NCBI GenBank assembly: GCA_947382415.1
Contig: CANCYO010000002.1
Span: 1-64,000, forward strand
DNA length: 64,000 nt
Direction of reading: 5' to 3'
Origin: an uncultured Lachnospiraceae bacterium
GTDB lineage: Bacteria; Bacillota; Clostridia; Lachnospirales; Lachnospiraceae
In this document: positions 42,751-52,326 of the stretch, piece by piece
Layout of the letters: the number at the start of each line of letters is the position of its first letter
How positions within the stretch are numbered: the stretch's first letter is position 1
Position numbers and translations under genes: made by a program
Notes under the pieces: generated by a model
Told to the model about the DNA's origin: nothing
Database searches by the model: none
The model's input: only the letters and a program-made list of their open reading frames with translations

Positions 42751-44850
42751 TTGAGAATGGCGGACTGGATTTTGAATCATCTGAATCTGCTGGCCACGGG
42801 AGTGGTGTTTGCTCCCATGGCGGCGGCTTTGGCAGGCTGGCTGATCGGACGGCGGCATGAGAACGGGCGGGACGCTTTTGCAATTGCCTGCTGTGGTCTG
42901 GAATTTGCCGTGCTGTTGTTTTTGTTCATACTGACGCTTGGAGGTGTGGACTGCGGTGCGGCGCGCATTCCTGCAGTCTGCGGCATGGGATTGATTTTTC
43001 GGATGGACGGATTTCGGGTGCTCTATGCCACGGTGGCGGCTTTCATGTGGCTGATGACCACTGTGTTTTCCAGAGAGTATTTTGCACACTATCACAATAA
43101 AAACCGGTATTATTTTTTCCTGCTGTTGACGCTGGGAGCTACGGAAGGAGTGTTTCTGGCTCAGGACTTCTTCACAATCTTTGTCTTTTTTGAGATCATG
43201 TCCCTGGCATCCTTTGCCTGGGTGGCGCATGACGAGAGAGCGGAGTCTCTGCGGGCGGCAAACACCTATCTGGGTGTGTCCGTCATCGGCGGGCTGGTGA
43301 TGCTCATGGGGCTCTTCCTGCTCTATGGCGCGGACAGCAGTCTGCTGCCTGCGGCGGGGCTTTGCCTGCTCTTTGGATTCGGGGCAAAGGCCGGTGCATT
43401 CCCCCTTCATATCTGGTTGCCGAAGGCTCATCCCGTAGCTCCGGCTCCGGCCTCGGCGCTTTTGTCCGGCGTGTTGACCAAGACGGGTGTGTTTGGTATT
43501 CTGTTGCTGACGGCTACGATATTTTTCGGGGATCTGGCATGGGGGAGTCTGATTCTTGCCATGGGTGTTCTGACCATGGTTCTGGGCGCGTTGCTGGCTT
43601 TATTTTCCGTAGATTTGAAGCGGACGCTTGCCTGTTCCTCCGTGTCTCAGATCGGATTTGTGCTGACAGGAGTGGGGGTTGCAGGGCTTTTGGGCGATGA
43701 GAACGCTTTTGCCGTGCGGGGAGCAGTGCTGCACATGGTCAATCATTCGCTGATCAAGCTGGTATTGTTTCTGGCGGCGGGCGTGGTGTTTATGAATCTG
43801 CATAAACTGGACCTCAACGACATCAGAGGCTTCGGACGCAGAAAACCTTTGCTCCATTACTGTTTTCTGATGGGGGCGTTTGGCATCGCAGGTATTCCCT
43901 TTTGGAACGGCTATGTGAGCAAGACGCTGCTGCATGAGAGCATCGTGGAACTGACCCGGATGGCGGAGGAGGGCTGGACGCATACATGGTTGTCTGCGGG
44001 GGTTCTAAAAGGTATTGAGTGGGCCTTTTTGATCAGCGGTGGTCTGACCGTGGCCTATATGACCAAGCTCTATGTGGCCCTTTTCGTAGAGAAAAATCAG
44101 GATGCGAAGACCCAGAAGCGTTTTGACGCGCTGAAAGGGCGCTATATGAATAAACTAAGCGGAGCGGTACTGGCTGTGGGAGCCACTTTGCTTCCGCTGT
44201 TTGGCTTTATGCCGGATCAGGTGATGGGAAAACTGGCGGATATGGGACAGAGCCTTTTTGCGGGGGGGACAGCGGGCTTGCAGTATGTCCGGGCAGAGAG
44301 CAGTCATTCGATGGACTGGTTTGGCCCAAATAACCTCAAGGGAGCGGCTATTTCCATCGGAATCGGGATTCTTGTGTATCTGCTGGTGGTACGTGTGCTG
44401 CTTATGAAACGGGACGGTGCTGCCAGAGTCTATGTCAACAGATGGAGTTCCTGGCTGGATCTGGAGAATCTGGTATATCGCCCGGTGCTTTTACATGCAC
44501 TGCCCTTTGTGTGCGGCGTGTTCTGTCGTGTGCTTGACAGCCTGGTGGACACGGTGGTCGTATGCCTGCGCAAAACCATTTATCGGGACAGCAGACTTCC
44601 GGCAGAGCTTTTGGAGGGCAACCGTCTTACCCATACGGCGGGGTGTGTGGCAAATGCATTGCAGAGGGCGGGGAATCGCAGCGTCTGGAAAAAGAATCCC
44701 AGAAATGTGGATTACGAGCACAGGTTTGCGCTGATCTATCAGGAGTGGGAGGAGGACAGTCTCATTATCGGCAGAAGCCTTTCCTTCGGTTTGCTGCTGT
44801 TTTGCGCGGGGCTGCTGCTCACCGTGATCTATCTGCTGACGGCGGCGTGA
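42751..44850 (+). CDS. Antiporter-like subunit, copy 4, with long C-terminal extension
   Basis: 699 aa. The first 450 residues are PF00361: Glu in FVFFEIMSLASFAWVAHDE, Lys in GFGAKAGAFPLHIWLPKAHPVAPAPASALLSGVLTKTGVF, Lys in HSLIKLVLFLAAGVVFMNLHKLDLNDIRGFGRRKP. The remaining 250 residues add about four helices and amphipathic stretches (ENLVYRPVLLHALPFVCGVFCRVLDSLVDTVVVCLRKTIYRD), as in HyfB/NuoL-like subunits with a lateral helix. Last gene of the operon; no hydrogenase or NuoB/C/D/H/I homologue follows. Confidence 0.88.
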   Translation: MRMADWILNHLNLLATGVVFAPMAAALAGWLIGRRHENGRDAFAIACCGLEFAVLLFLFILTLGGVDCGAARIPAVCGMGLIFRMDGFRVLYATVAAFMWLMTTVFSREYFAHYHNKNRYYFFLLLTLGATEGVFLAQDFFTIFVFFEIMSLASFAWVAHDERAESLRAANTYLGVSVIGGLVMLMGLFLLYGADSSLLPAAGLCLLFGFGAKAGAFPLHIWLPKAHPVAPAPASALLSGVLTKTGVFGILLLTATIFFGDLAWGSLILAMGVLTMVLGALLALFSVDLKRTLACSSVSQIGFVLTGVGVAGLLGDENAFAVRGAVLHMVNHSLIKLVLFLAAGVVFMNLHKLDLNDIRGFGRRKPLLHYCFLMGAFGIAGIPFWNGYVSKTLLHESIVELTRMAEEGWTHTWLSAGVLKGIEWAFLISGGLTVAYMTKLYVALFVEKNQDAKTQKRFDALKGRYMNKLSGAVLAVGATLLPLFGFMPDQVMGKLADMGQSLFAGGTAGLQYVRAESSHSMDWFGPNNLKGAAISIGIGILVYLLVVRVLLMKRDGAARVYVNRWSSWLDLENLVYRPVLLHALPFVCGVFCRVLDSLVDTVVVCLRKTIYRDSRLPAELLEGNRLTHTAGCVANALQRAGNRSVWKKNPRNVDYEHRFALIYQEWEEDSLIIGRSLSFGLLLFCAGLLLTVIYLLTAA

Positions 44851-44864
44851 TAAAGGAGTCTGTT

Positions 44865-45776
44865 ATGATCGTGAAGAGTATCTATTCACCGGATGTTTAC
44901 AGAAAAATAATGAATGCGGATCAGGATAAAAAAGATGATATATACCGCTACGAATTGATGCTCCCGTTTAAAGGTAAATGGGATTGTTATCATATCCCCA
45001 TCAAAGCGGCCAGAGAAGGTGCTTATGACATTATCATGGCAAATAACAGGATGGGGCTTCTTCCTCCGTCCAAAGTGAATGCCGCGACAAAGGATTGGAT
45101 TGAAGCCATTTCCGATCAGAATCTGTGGGATGCCTGTCATAAATCTGTTGAAAATGCTCTGGAGCGCTTTGCCGGCAAGGGAATTGAACTTAAAGTTCAG
45201 GAGTATTTGTTTTCTGTTTTTCTGGCAGATCCCGATAATGCATATACGAAAATGAATGAGGGATATTGTGGAGACGGAGGCATTCCCGGCTATGTGATGG
45301 GATGGCTGATTCCAAACGAAAACAACCTGAAAAAGCTCCCTGCCGCGCTGGCACATGAAACAAACCATAATGTCAGATATCAGTTTATCAAATGGACGAA
45401 CGACATAACTCTTGGCGAGATGCTTGTGGGGGAGGGACTTGCGGAGAACTACGCCACGGCAATACATGGCGAAGAATTTCTCGGACCATGGGTGAAGAAT
45501 ACAGATCCTGAGCTATTGCCGCTGATAAAAGAGATCATCTATGACGGTCTGAATACAACAGGTTTTGAAAACATTACAGCCTATTTGTACGGTGATGAAA
45601 TGGCGAGAATGCAATGCTTTCCCGAAGTCGGTCTGCCCTATTGTGCGGGATATGCCGTTGGGTATTATCTGATCAAATATTACCTGCAAAAAACCGGCAT
45701 CAGCATTGAGGAAGCTACAATTCTTCCACATGAGGATATATTGAAAGACATTGAAGAATTTTGGGAAGTAAAATGA
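44865..45776 (+). CDS. DUF2268-type predicted zinc protease
   Basis: Start ATG 44865 (AAAGGAG upstream), 303 aa. Zinc motif ALAHETNHNVRY (HExxH-type, HETNH) and a downstream Glu in LVGEGLAENYATAI as third ligand, as in DUF2268 putative Zn-dependent proteases. No signal peptide, so probably cytoplasmic. Begins 14 bases after the antiporter operon, possibly by read-through, but the GC content is lower and it is likely an independent gene. Confidence 0.82.
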   Translation: MIVKSIYSPDVYRKIMNADQDKKDDIYRYELMLPFKGKWDCYHIPIKAAREGAYDIIMANNRMGLLPPSKVNAATKDWIEAISDQNLWDACHKSVENALERFAGKGIELKVQEYLFSVFLADPDNAYTKMNEGYCGDGGIPGYVMGWLIPNENNLKKLPAALAHETNHNVRYQFIKWTNDITLGEMLVGEGLAENYATAIHGEEFLGPWVKNTDPELLPLIKEIIYDGLNTTGFENITAYLYGDEMARMQCFPEVGLPYCAGYAVGYYLIKYYLQKTGISIEEATILPHEDILKDIEEFWEVK

Positions 45777-45866
45777 CAAGCCGGTGATTTTGTGGTAAAA
45801 TAATACAAAAGTTTTGTGCCTGCTGAAGATCAGTAAAGGCGAATCTACAAACAGGAGGAAAGCGAC

Positions 45867-46292
45867 ATGAAGAAAGTATGGATTTGCGGTGTTCTTACAG
45901 TTTTGTGCATCGCTGCGGCAGTATTTTTGAGGATTTCGATGGATAAGGTGGAGCTGGACTATGAGGAGGTCAAAGCGATGGTGCTCAGTTCCTCGACTCA
46001 AAAGACCACGGTCAGCACCAAGTATTCCAGCAGCGATATTAGTACGCACAAAATTCAGGTGATGTATGACGGGAAGAAATATGATCTGAAGAATGCCCAC
46101 GATTCTTACTCTTATCGAGAGGGTAAGATGGTTACGGCATATCTGGCCAACGGAAAGATGTACGCCAATATAGAGGGCGTAAGAAACGCTACTCCGACCG
46201 GAATCGCATACTTTGTTGCTCTGTTTGGCTCCATCGGTATGTTCATTATCACAATGGTTGTAATGACAAAGGCGGGCAAGAGACAAAAATAA
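45867..46292 (+). CDS. Small membrane protein, DUF3592-like layout
   Basis: 141 aa. N-terminal helix (VWICGVLTVLCIAAAVFLRI), an exposed region of about 80 residues with beta pattern (THKIQVMYDGKKYDLKNAHDSYSYREGKMVTAYLANGKMYANIEG), and a C-terminal helix (TGIAYFVALFGSIGMFIITMVVM). Layout resembles DUF3592 proteins. AGGAGG is 9 bases before the ATG. Function unknown. Confidence 0.75.
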   Translation: MKKVWICGVLTVLCIAAAVFLRISMDKVELDYEEVKAMVLSSSTQKTTVSTKYSSSDISTHKIQVMYDGKKYDLKNAHDSYSYREGKMVTAYLANGKMYANIEGVRNATPTGIAYFVALFGSIGMFIITMVVMTKAGKRQK

Positions 46293-46603
46293 CATGTTAA
46301 ATGTATTGCTTCCGGAAGAGGACGCATTTATTGTATTTGAAGGGGACTGTTTAAACCTATCCGTGTATAATCCGTCGGAAGGGCTGCAGTCCCTTTGCAG
46401 AAAATAGCCGTTTCCGAGGGCATGTCCTGGTGGAAGAGCCAAAACTGATAAGACAACTTTACTTATTTCATCCGTAGTCTGATAACAGGCCACACTCTAT
46501 ACAACACTTTATCAAATCATAAAATAAAAGTCTAGTCTTTTTCAATTTTTTTCTCTATACTATGAATACACCGGTGAAAAAGTCAAATACAGGAGACAGA
46601 TTC
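46293..46603. other. Gene-free stretch before helD fusion
   Basis: About 310 bases without a credible ORF. Contains an imperfect inverted repeat AAGGGGACTG (46340-46349) / CAGTCCCTTT (46387-46396) with a TATAAT inside its loop (46365-46370), and a TATACT (46556-46561) that is a plausible -10 for the downstream gene. No terminator or tRNA recognised. Confidence 0.5.
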
Positions 46604-49600
46604 ATGAAAAACGTGGACAGAGCGGCGGAGGAGCGGTATCTGAAGCAGACCATCAGGGTGGTGCGCGACAATGTGGAGAATTATGAGCAGGAAACGGCTC
46701 GGATGCAGGGTGAAATTGATGAGATGCTGGAACATTACCGCGATAACGACGTGGAATTATGGAGTGCCCTGAACAATACGATCACTTTAAACGAGCATAT
46801 GAAGCGGGCGCTGGAGCGAAACAGACGCGCGCTGGAAAAACCGTATTTCGGCAGGATCATCTTTTATGATGAGACGCTTGGCAAAACGGAATCTCTCTAT
46901 ATCGGAAAGGGCGGTATATCTGCTGACCGAACCAGTCAGATTGTGGTGGACTGGCGGGCCCCCGTGGCCAATGCGTATTATGAGAATGGTCTGGGAAAAT
47001 GCAGTTATACAGCTCCCGATGGCAAAGAACTGCCCATAGATCTGAAGTTGAAGCGCAATTTTGAGATAGAGGGCGGGAAGCTCCTGGACTATTTTGACAC
47101 AGAGGTAGTGGCAAACGACGACCTGCTGATGAAATACCTGTCCAAGAATAAGGAAGCGGTGCTGGGAGAGATCGTGGCTACCATCCAAAAGGAGCAGAAT
47201 GCGATCATCCGCAGATCGCCTTATCACAATGTAATCGTACAGGGAGTCGCAGGCTCAGGCAAAACCACGGTGGCCATGCATCGCATATCGTACATTTTAT
47301 ATAACTATAAGGAACGGTTCCGGCCGGAAGATTTCTATATCGTGGGAAGCAACCGCATCCTGCTCAATTATATCACAGGAGTGCTGCCGGAGCTGGATGT
47401 GCATGGCGTCCGGCAGATGACCATGGAACAGCTTTTTATCCGCCTGTTGTATGAGGACTGGGATGAAAGGCGCTTTCATGTGAAGGCTGTGGAGGGAGAG
47501 CGTGAAGCTGTCAAGGGCACAGAGAAATGGTATGGCGAGCTTGTTGCTTTTATCAGAAGACTGGAGTGGGACAGTATCCTGCGGGATGACATCCGACTGA
47601 ATCCCGAAGAGTTTGAGGAGGAAACCTGGAATCGCAGCGGTGAAACGGTGGAACTCATGAGCCGTGAGTCAGTGGAGCGCTATATCCGGCAGAATCCTTC
47701 CGTTTCGATTCAGAGCAAGATCAACATGTTAAACGAGAGGCTTCTGGCAAAGCTCAAAAATGAGTTCCTGGGGGAGCATTCTCATTATACGGAAGAAGGA
47801 CAAAAAGCCGTGTTAAAAGCCTTTCGGGGACGCTATGGCGGGCGGCAGTGGGAGCGCTCCGTCTATGACCTGTACCGGGATTTTCTGGCGGAGCAAAGGC
47901 AAAAAGGGTATGCGGTGACAACGCCTGCGGACAGTTATGACATCTATGATCTGGCCGCTCTTGCCCTGCTCTACAAGCTTGTAAAAGAGACGGAGGTAAT
48001 AAGCGAGGCTCATCATGTGGTCATCGACGAGGCACAGGACTTTGGCATGATGGTATATCAAGTATTGCATGATTGCATCCGGGACTGCACTTACACGATT
48101 ATGGGAGACGTCTCTCAGAACATTCATTTCGGCTATGGGCTGGGGGACTGGGAGGCGTTGCGCAGACTCTTTCTTAAGGATACGGGCGATTCCTTCGACA
48201 TTCTGAAGAAGAGTTATCGCAATACGGTGGAGATATCTGAATTTGCCACCGGAATCCTGTGTCACGGCAATTCCTTTGTCTATCCGGTGGAGCCCATCAT
48301 CCGCCATGGCAGTCCCGTCAGGGTAGAACAGATAGATAAAGAGGGTTCCGGTAAACAGGCAGAACTGGATGCCTATGCCCGCAGAACTGCCCAAGTCTGC
48401 GATGCGTGGCAAAAACAAGGCTATGACACCATTGCCGTGGTATGCCGGAATGCTGCCACAGCCGATCGTTTTTCCACCGAGCTTTCTCAATATATTGACA
48501 TTATGGAGAGCGACCTGGAAAAGGCCAGCTTTGGCAGCGGTATACTGGTGCTGCCCGTGGAATATACGAAAGGCCTTGAGTTTGACGCGGTGCTCATACT
48601 GAATCCCACCCGGGAGGACTATCCTGTGGACGACGGACATGCCAAACTGCTCTATGTGGCTGCGACGCGGGCCCTGCACGAGCTCTGTGTGCTGCATGGC
48701 GAAAATCTCACCGGACTGCTCACAGAACCGCCGGCACAACAAAACACGCAATTCCGTACAAAAAATAAGGAAGAAGACCGCATGTCAGGCAATTCGGAAC
48801 TGAATGCGGCGGAAAGCAAAGCGAAAAGCACCAGGAGAGCTGCCCATAATAGCACAGAAACACCAACAGCCGCGCTTTTGCACAAGCGAGCCAGAGTATC
48901 GGCGGCAGTACCCACAACCATGCAGGTACGCTCAAAGGAAACTCCTCCCTCCGTGCGGCCCGCCACCAACTACGGGAGCGCAACACTTCCGTCCAAACCA
49001 TGCAGGCCTGCGGAAACAATCCGTACAGATAAGCTCATGAAAGCATCCGTGAGGTTTGGAGATATGCCGGCCACAGAGCTGCTCCGCCCTTTAGGCCATA
49101 CAAAGCCGAATCTCAGCATCCGCTGGGCTTTTCGGGAAAATGACGGACTCAGACTCCAGAGCCAATACGGCCTTCTTCGCATCAGCCCCGTGGGAAGTGC
49201 CATTCTGCGCATTACATTTGCAAGGGGATCCCAAATCCGGGAGGGCGTCCATCCGCAGATTGTAACAGACCGTGTGGAGAAAAACTGGAAATATCGGGAT
49301 AACGGGAAAACTGTGGATATTTCAGCGGGGGAGATTACCGCGCAGCTCGATAAGCTTTCCGGGACACTTCGCTTCCTGGACGGTGCGGGCAGACTGTTGT
49401 TTTCGGAGCGCAGACAGGACTGCAGAATATTGGAACAGGGCAGCAGCCGCTGGTATCTGGAATTCGGAAAGGGCGAGACTCTCTGGGGAATCGGGGAGAC
49501 AGACTGCGAGCCTTTGGCGCTCAGAGGCAGTGCACGCTGTATCTTTCGTGAAAACGGCGGGTTGCCCTTCCTCCTGTCGGACAGGAATTACGCAATCCTG

Positions 49601-49750
49601 CCCGCTGCTGATGGCCTGTGCTTTTGCTGTGATATACCCTCCTACGGTTCCTACCTATATACACAGGACGAACAGATAGACTGTTATATTATCTCTGGCA
49701 AAAGGCAAAACCTCCTGGGCGCATATGCCTTCCTGTGCGGATTACATTAA
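46604..49750 (+). CDS. helD: HelD-like RNA polymerase-recycling helicase fused to a GH31 N-terminal domain
   Basis: Start ATG 46604 (AGGAGA 8 bases upstream), 1048 aa; the earlier in-frame ATG 46562 follows directly on a -10-like TATACT. Residues 1-about 715 are a HelD/UvrD superfamily 1 protein: N-terminal coiled coil, Walker A GVAGSGKTTVAMHR (about 213), Walker B VIDEAQDFG (about 473), YTKGLEFDAVLI and LYVAATRALHEL near its end. HelD frees stalled RNA polymerase. After a low-complexity Ser/Thr/Ala/Arg linker (about 718-815), residues 820-1048 match the N-terminal beta-sandwich of GH31 glycosidases (KNWKYRDNGKTVDISAGEITAQLDK, GETLWGIGETDCEPLALRG, GLPFLLSDRNYAILP, IDCYIISGKRQNLLGAYAFLCG) and stop where the catalytic barrel should begin. 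The fusion is in one frame without a stop. Confidence 0.85.
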   Translation: MKNVDRAAEERYLKQTIRVVRDNVENYEQETARMQGEIDEMLEHYRDNDVELWSALNNTITLNEHMKRALERNRRALEKPYFGRIIFYDETLGKTESLYIGKGGISADRTSQIVVDWRAPVANAYYENGLGKCSYTAPDGKELPIDLKLKRNFEIEGGKLLDYFDTEVVANDDLLMKYLSKNKEAVLGEIVATIQKEQNAIIRRSPYHNVIVQGVAGSGKTTVAMHRISYILYNYKERFRPEDFYIVGSNRILLNYITGVLPELDVHGVRQMTMEQLFIRLLYEDWDERRFHVKAVEGEREAVKGTEKWYGELVAFIRRLEWDSILRDDIRLNPEEFEEETWNRSGETVELMSRESVERYIRQNPSVSIQSKINMLNERLLAKLKNEFLGEHSHYTEEGQKAVLKAFRGRYGGRQWERSVYDLYRDFLAEQRQKGYAVTTPADSYDIYDLAALALLYKLVKETEVISEAHHVVIDEAQDFGMMVYQVLHDCIRDCTYTIMGDVSQNIHFGYGLGDWEALRRLFLKDTGDSFDILKKSYRNTVEISEFATGILCHGNSFVYPVEPIIRHGSPVRVEQIDKEGSGKQAELDAYARRTAQVCDAWQKQGYDTIAVVCRNAATADRFSTELSQYIDIMESDLEKASFGSGILVLPVEYTKGLEFDAVLILNPTREDYPVDDGHAKLLYVAATRALHELCVLHGENLTGLLTEPPAQQNTQFRTKNKEEDRMSGNSELNAAESKAKSTRRAAHNSTETPTAALLHKRARVSAAVPTTMQVRSKETPPSVRPATNYGSATLPSKPCRPAETIRTDKLMKASVRFGDMPATELLRPLGHTKPNLSIRWAFRENDGLRLQSQYGLLRISPVGSAILRITFARGSQIREGVHPQIVTDRVEKNWKYRDNGKTVDISAGEITAQLDKLSGTLRFLDGAGRLLFSERRQDCRILEQGSSRWYLEFGKGETLWGIGETDCEPLALRGSARCIFRENGGLPFLLSDRNYAILPAADGLCFCCDIPSYGSYLYTQDEQIDCYIISGKRQNLLGAYAFLCGLH

Positions 49751-49889
49751 ACATACAGTCTACGGTTTTTGTATCATTATTTCTCTTAGGGTATTTGACG
49801 AGGGCATTCGGGCGCGTTTATCAGGGGGTATGATTATATGTTTTGTGCCCTGTTCGTTCTACAAAAGTTAATATGGGGCAGTCTGTGCT

Positions 49890-49908
49890 TTGGGACAGAA
49901 TGTCCCAA
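49890..49908 (+). repeat. Perfect short inverted repeat TTGGGACA-GAA-TGTCCCAA
   Basis: Eight-base perfect arms with a 3-base centre, 51 bases before the ATG of the unknown gene at 49960. Possible operator or small hairpin. Confidence 0.5.
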
Positions 49909-49959
49909 GGTTAGAAGCATTAGGTTTACTACTAAACACGGCAAAAGTCAGGAGGCAGT

Positions 49960-50673
49960 ATGAAATTACAAATGCTATCTTTCAGTGGCGATGCTATTTG
50001 GGATCGCAAAATAAAGGAGACATCAAATTATTGCGACAACAGCCATATCTATACTGCAACCTTTGGAGTATCTCGGATTGTTCTGGCAGAGTTATCTCCT
50101 ATTGACCTTGATGGGCATGAAAGGCTCACAATTATAGCAAATATTGAGCAGCAGGTAACTGGGAACCCCGGTTATAACTACTGGCCATCTTTCAAAGTTT
50201 CTTTTTATAATTTGAATAGAGATATATCCCAAGCCTTGTACCAATTTAAGAAATTTGATGAAGAGTTTCAAATATATGTTTGTAATCTCTTGTTGGATAT
50301 TTTGATAGAAATTGATGAGGCCCATGGTGGGAAAAATCACTTAACAGAAAAACGGGGGAATCTTTTAGCTCGACTGTGTGATTGCCATTTTCAAAAAGAA
50401 GTGCTATTGAAAAAGTTTTCAAAAGTCAGTCCAAATAAAAAGTATGAGGCGATGGTGTATCAATGCTTGGGACAAGGTGTTGGAGACGCTGTTAAGGTGA
50501 GAATTGTTAATCGCACTACTCATGAAGTGCTTATTTCAAAATGGATGACAGAAATACCCTGCACAATTTATAGTACAGAGCAAATTTATAAAACATATTG
50601 GGACGGAGATAAATTTTATGTGGTGCGAGGTAAAAGAGAACCTCGACTGATAAAGAATGTTGAAGTTCCCTGA
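49960..50673 (+). CDS. Unrecognised 237-aa protein
   Basis: AGGAGG 5 bases before the ATG. No signal peptide or membrane span. The N-terminus (MKLQMLSFSGDAIWDRKIKETSNYCDNSHIYTATFGVSRIVLAEL) suggests a beta-rich start; the middle is helical (FKKFDEEFQIYVCNLLLDILIEIDEAHGGKNHLTEKRGNLLARLCDCHFQKEVLLKKF), followed by another beta region. It is more AT-rich than its neighbours, which suggests recent transfer. Family unknown to me; GTPase, nuclease and HTH motifs are not apparent. Confidence 0.7.
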   Translation: MKLQMLSFSGDAIWDRKIKETSNYCDNSHIYTATFGVSRIVLAELSPIDLDGHERLTIIANIEQQVTGNPGYNYWPSFKVSFYNLNRDISQALYQFKKFDEEFQIYVCNLLLDILIEIDEAHGGKNHLTEKRGNLLARLCDCHFQKEVLLKKFSKVSPNKKYEAMVYQCLGQGVGDAVKVRIVNRTTHEVLISKWMTEIPCTIYSTEQIYKTYWDGDKFYVVRGKREPRLIKNVEVP

Positions 50674-50768
50674 AGATAACAAACCGGCAGCCGCCTGCCG
50701 ATCCCTCCCTGTCTCCACCTGCCGACACCGACGTGCTATAACAGCTGCAGCAATCACAAAATTAGTAG

Positions 50769-50797
50769 TTGAAAGTAAAATATTGCGGGTGTATAAT
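50769..50797 (+). promoter_or_regulatory. Promoter of the MFS transporter
   Basis: TTGAAA (50769-50774), 17 bases, TATAAT (50792-50797), 69 bases before the ATG at 50866. Confidence 0.75.
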
Positions 50798-50865
50798 GAT
50801 ACCGCCTATTATTAATTACTCAACAGTATAGAGAAAAAAATAAAAAGCAAAGGAAGAGATGAGTT

Positions 50866-52242
50866 ATGGAAAACAACGCAAAAAAAGGCGGCTGGCGCAC
50901 CAATAAATGGGTTCGCGCGGCAATACCCGCACTGCTTTTACACTGCAGTATCGGTACGGTTTATTGTTGGTCTATCTTCAGCCAGGAAATCGCCGATTAC
51001 ATCGGATTTTCCAAGGGCGCGACGGAGTGGGCATTCAGCTTCGCAATCTTTTTCCTGGGCATGTCGGCGGCATTCCTGGGCAATGTGGTGGAGAAGGATA
51101 TTCATAAATCCTCACTGATCGCCGCTATCTGTTTTGCGGCAGGTATGGCGGGCACCGGTTTCTTCATTTATTATGGCGGACTCCACAAGGGGAATCTGAT
51201 CGCTTTGATCGGCATTTATGTGTGCTATGGTTTTATCATGGGTATCGGTCTGGGCACGGGATATCTGTCCCCGGTTAAGACGCTGATGCTGTGGTTTGAG
51301 GACAGAAAGGGTCTGGCTACCGGTCTTGCAGTGGCGGGCTTCGGTGCGGCCAAGGCCATCGCAAGCCCCATCATGCAGGCCATGCTGGACAATCTGGGGC
51401 AGGGGGGCATCTACAAGATGTTCGTGATCCTGGCCATGGTGTATTTTGTGATGATGTTTGCAGGGCATCTGCTTCTGAAGAAGCCTGAAGGCTGGCATGA
51501 GCCCCAGACCAAGGACAAGAGCAAGAGCATGATGGCGGTGATCAAATCCAAGCCTGTGACCAATTACATAGGTATCTGGCTGATGTTCTATCTGAATATC
51601 ACCTGCGGACTGGCGCTGATCTCTCAGGAAAAGATGATCGTGAAATGTATCGGCCTTGCCGGATTTGTGGGCATTATCTCAACGGTGTCCGCAGTGTTCA
51701 ACGCAGGCGGCCGTCTGGGCTTTTCCGCGTGGGCTGATACCATGAAGGACAGAAACACCATCTACAAGCTGATTTTTGTATTGTCCATCATATTCACCGG
51801 ACTGGTGATCCTTACCAATGGTATCAAAAACGGCGAGGGCAATACCCTGCTGGTCGTTCTGGTGCTGGCTCTGATTTTTGTAGTCAATGCAGGTTACGGC
51901 GGAGGCTTCTCCAATGTGCCCACGCTCCTGTCGGATCATTACGGTATGGGCAATATCAGTGCGATCCACGGTCTGACCCTCTCTGCATGGGGTGTGGCGG
52001 GACTCACCGGCAATCAGATGGCAAACTGGATCGTAAACACCTTCGGCGAGGTGACAAACATAGAACATGTGCTGGAGGACGGATCTGTGGAGTTGATCAG
52101 CGTAAATCCCACAGGCTACCAGTATGTGCTGTATGCCACCATAGCGCTCTATATCCTGTCTCTGCTGATCTGCCTGTTTATGGTAAGACCCACGGACAAG
52201 GCGCTGGCAGCAAAGGCGGCAAAAAAAGCGCAGAAAGCATAA
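50866..52242 (+). CDS. OFA-family MFS transporter (oxalate/formate antiporter-like)
   Basis: 458 aa, 12 helices. Residues LLHCSIGTVYCWSIFSQEIADYIGFSKGATEWAFSFAIFFLGMSAAFLG and GIGLGTGYLSPVKTLMLWFEDRKGLATGLAVAGFGAAKAIASPIM are characteristic of the OFA (oxalate:formate antiporter) MFS family. Exchanges small carboxylates across the membrane; the true substrate is unknown. It has its own consensus-like promoter and a terminator at 52327. Confidence 0.9.
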   Translation: MENNAKKGGWRTNKWVRAAIPALLLHCSIGTVYCWSIFSQEIADYIGFSKGATEWAFSFAIFFLGMSAAFLGNVVEKDIHKSSLIAAICFAAGMAGTGFFIYYGGLHKGNLIALIGIYVCYGFIMGIGLGTGYLSPVKTLMLWFEDRKGLATGLAVAGFGAAKAIASPIMQAMLDNLGQGGIYKMFVILAMVYFVMMFAGHLLLKKPEGWHEPQTKDKSKSMMAVIKSKPVTNYIGIWLMFYLNITCGLALISQEKMIVKCIGLAGFVGIISTVSAVFNAGGRLGFSAWADTMKDRNTIYKLIFVLSIIFTGLVILTNGIKNGEGNTLLVVLVLALIFVVNAGYGGGFSNVPTLLSDHYGMGNISAIHGLTLSAWGVAGLTGNQMANWIVNTFGEVTNIEHVLEDGSVELISVNPTGYQYVLYATIALYILSLLICLFMVRPTDKALAAKAAKKAQKA

Positions 52243-52271
52243 TACAAAAGAAAAGCTTTGATTAAACTTAA

Positions 52272-52319
52272 ATAAAAGCTGAAATATTAACTGGGATAAA
52301 AGCTAAGCTATTAACCGGA
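52272..52319 (+). repeat. Two imperfect 24-bp direct repeats
   Basis: 52272-52295 and 52296-52319 both begin ATAAAAGCT and share ATTAAC; 19 of 24 bases agree, and a third partial copy (ATAAAA) follows. Located between the MFS stop and the terminator; probably replication slippage. Confidence 0.55.
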
Positions 52320-52326
52320 ATAAAAA

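Noticed and set aside
44851..45000. Hydrogenase or complex I genes after the antiporter operon
   Set aside because: The next gene is a DUF2268 protease. No NuoB/C/D/H/I-like sequence is seen in the window.
49751..49959. Hidden GH31 catalytic barrel after the helD fusion
   Set aside because: All frames checked by eye contain stops and no GH31 barrel motif.
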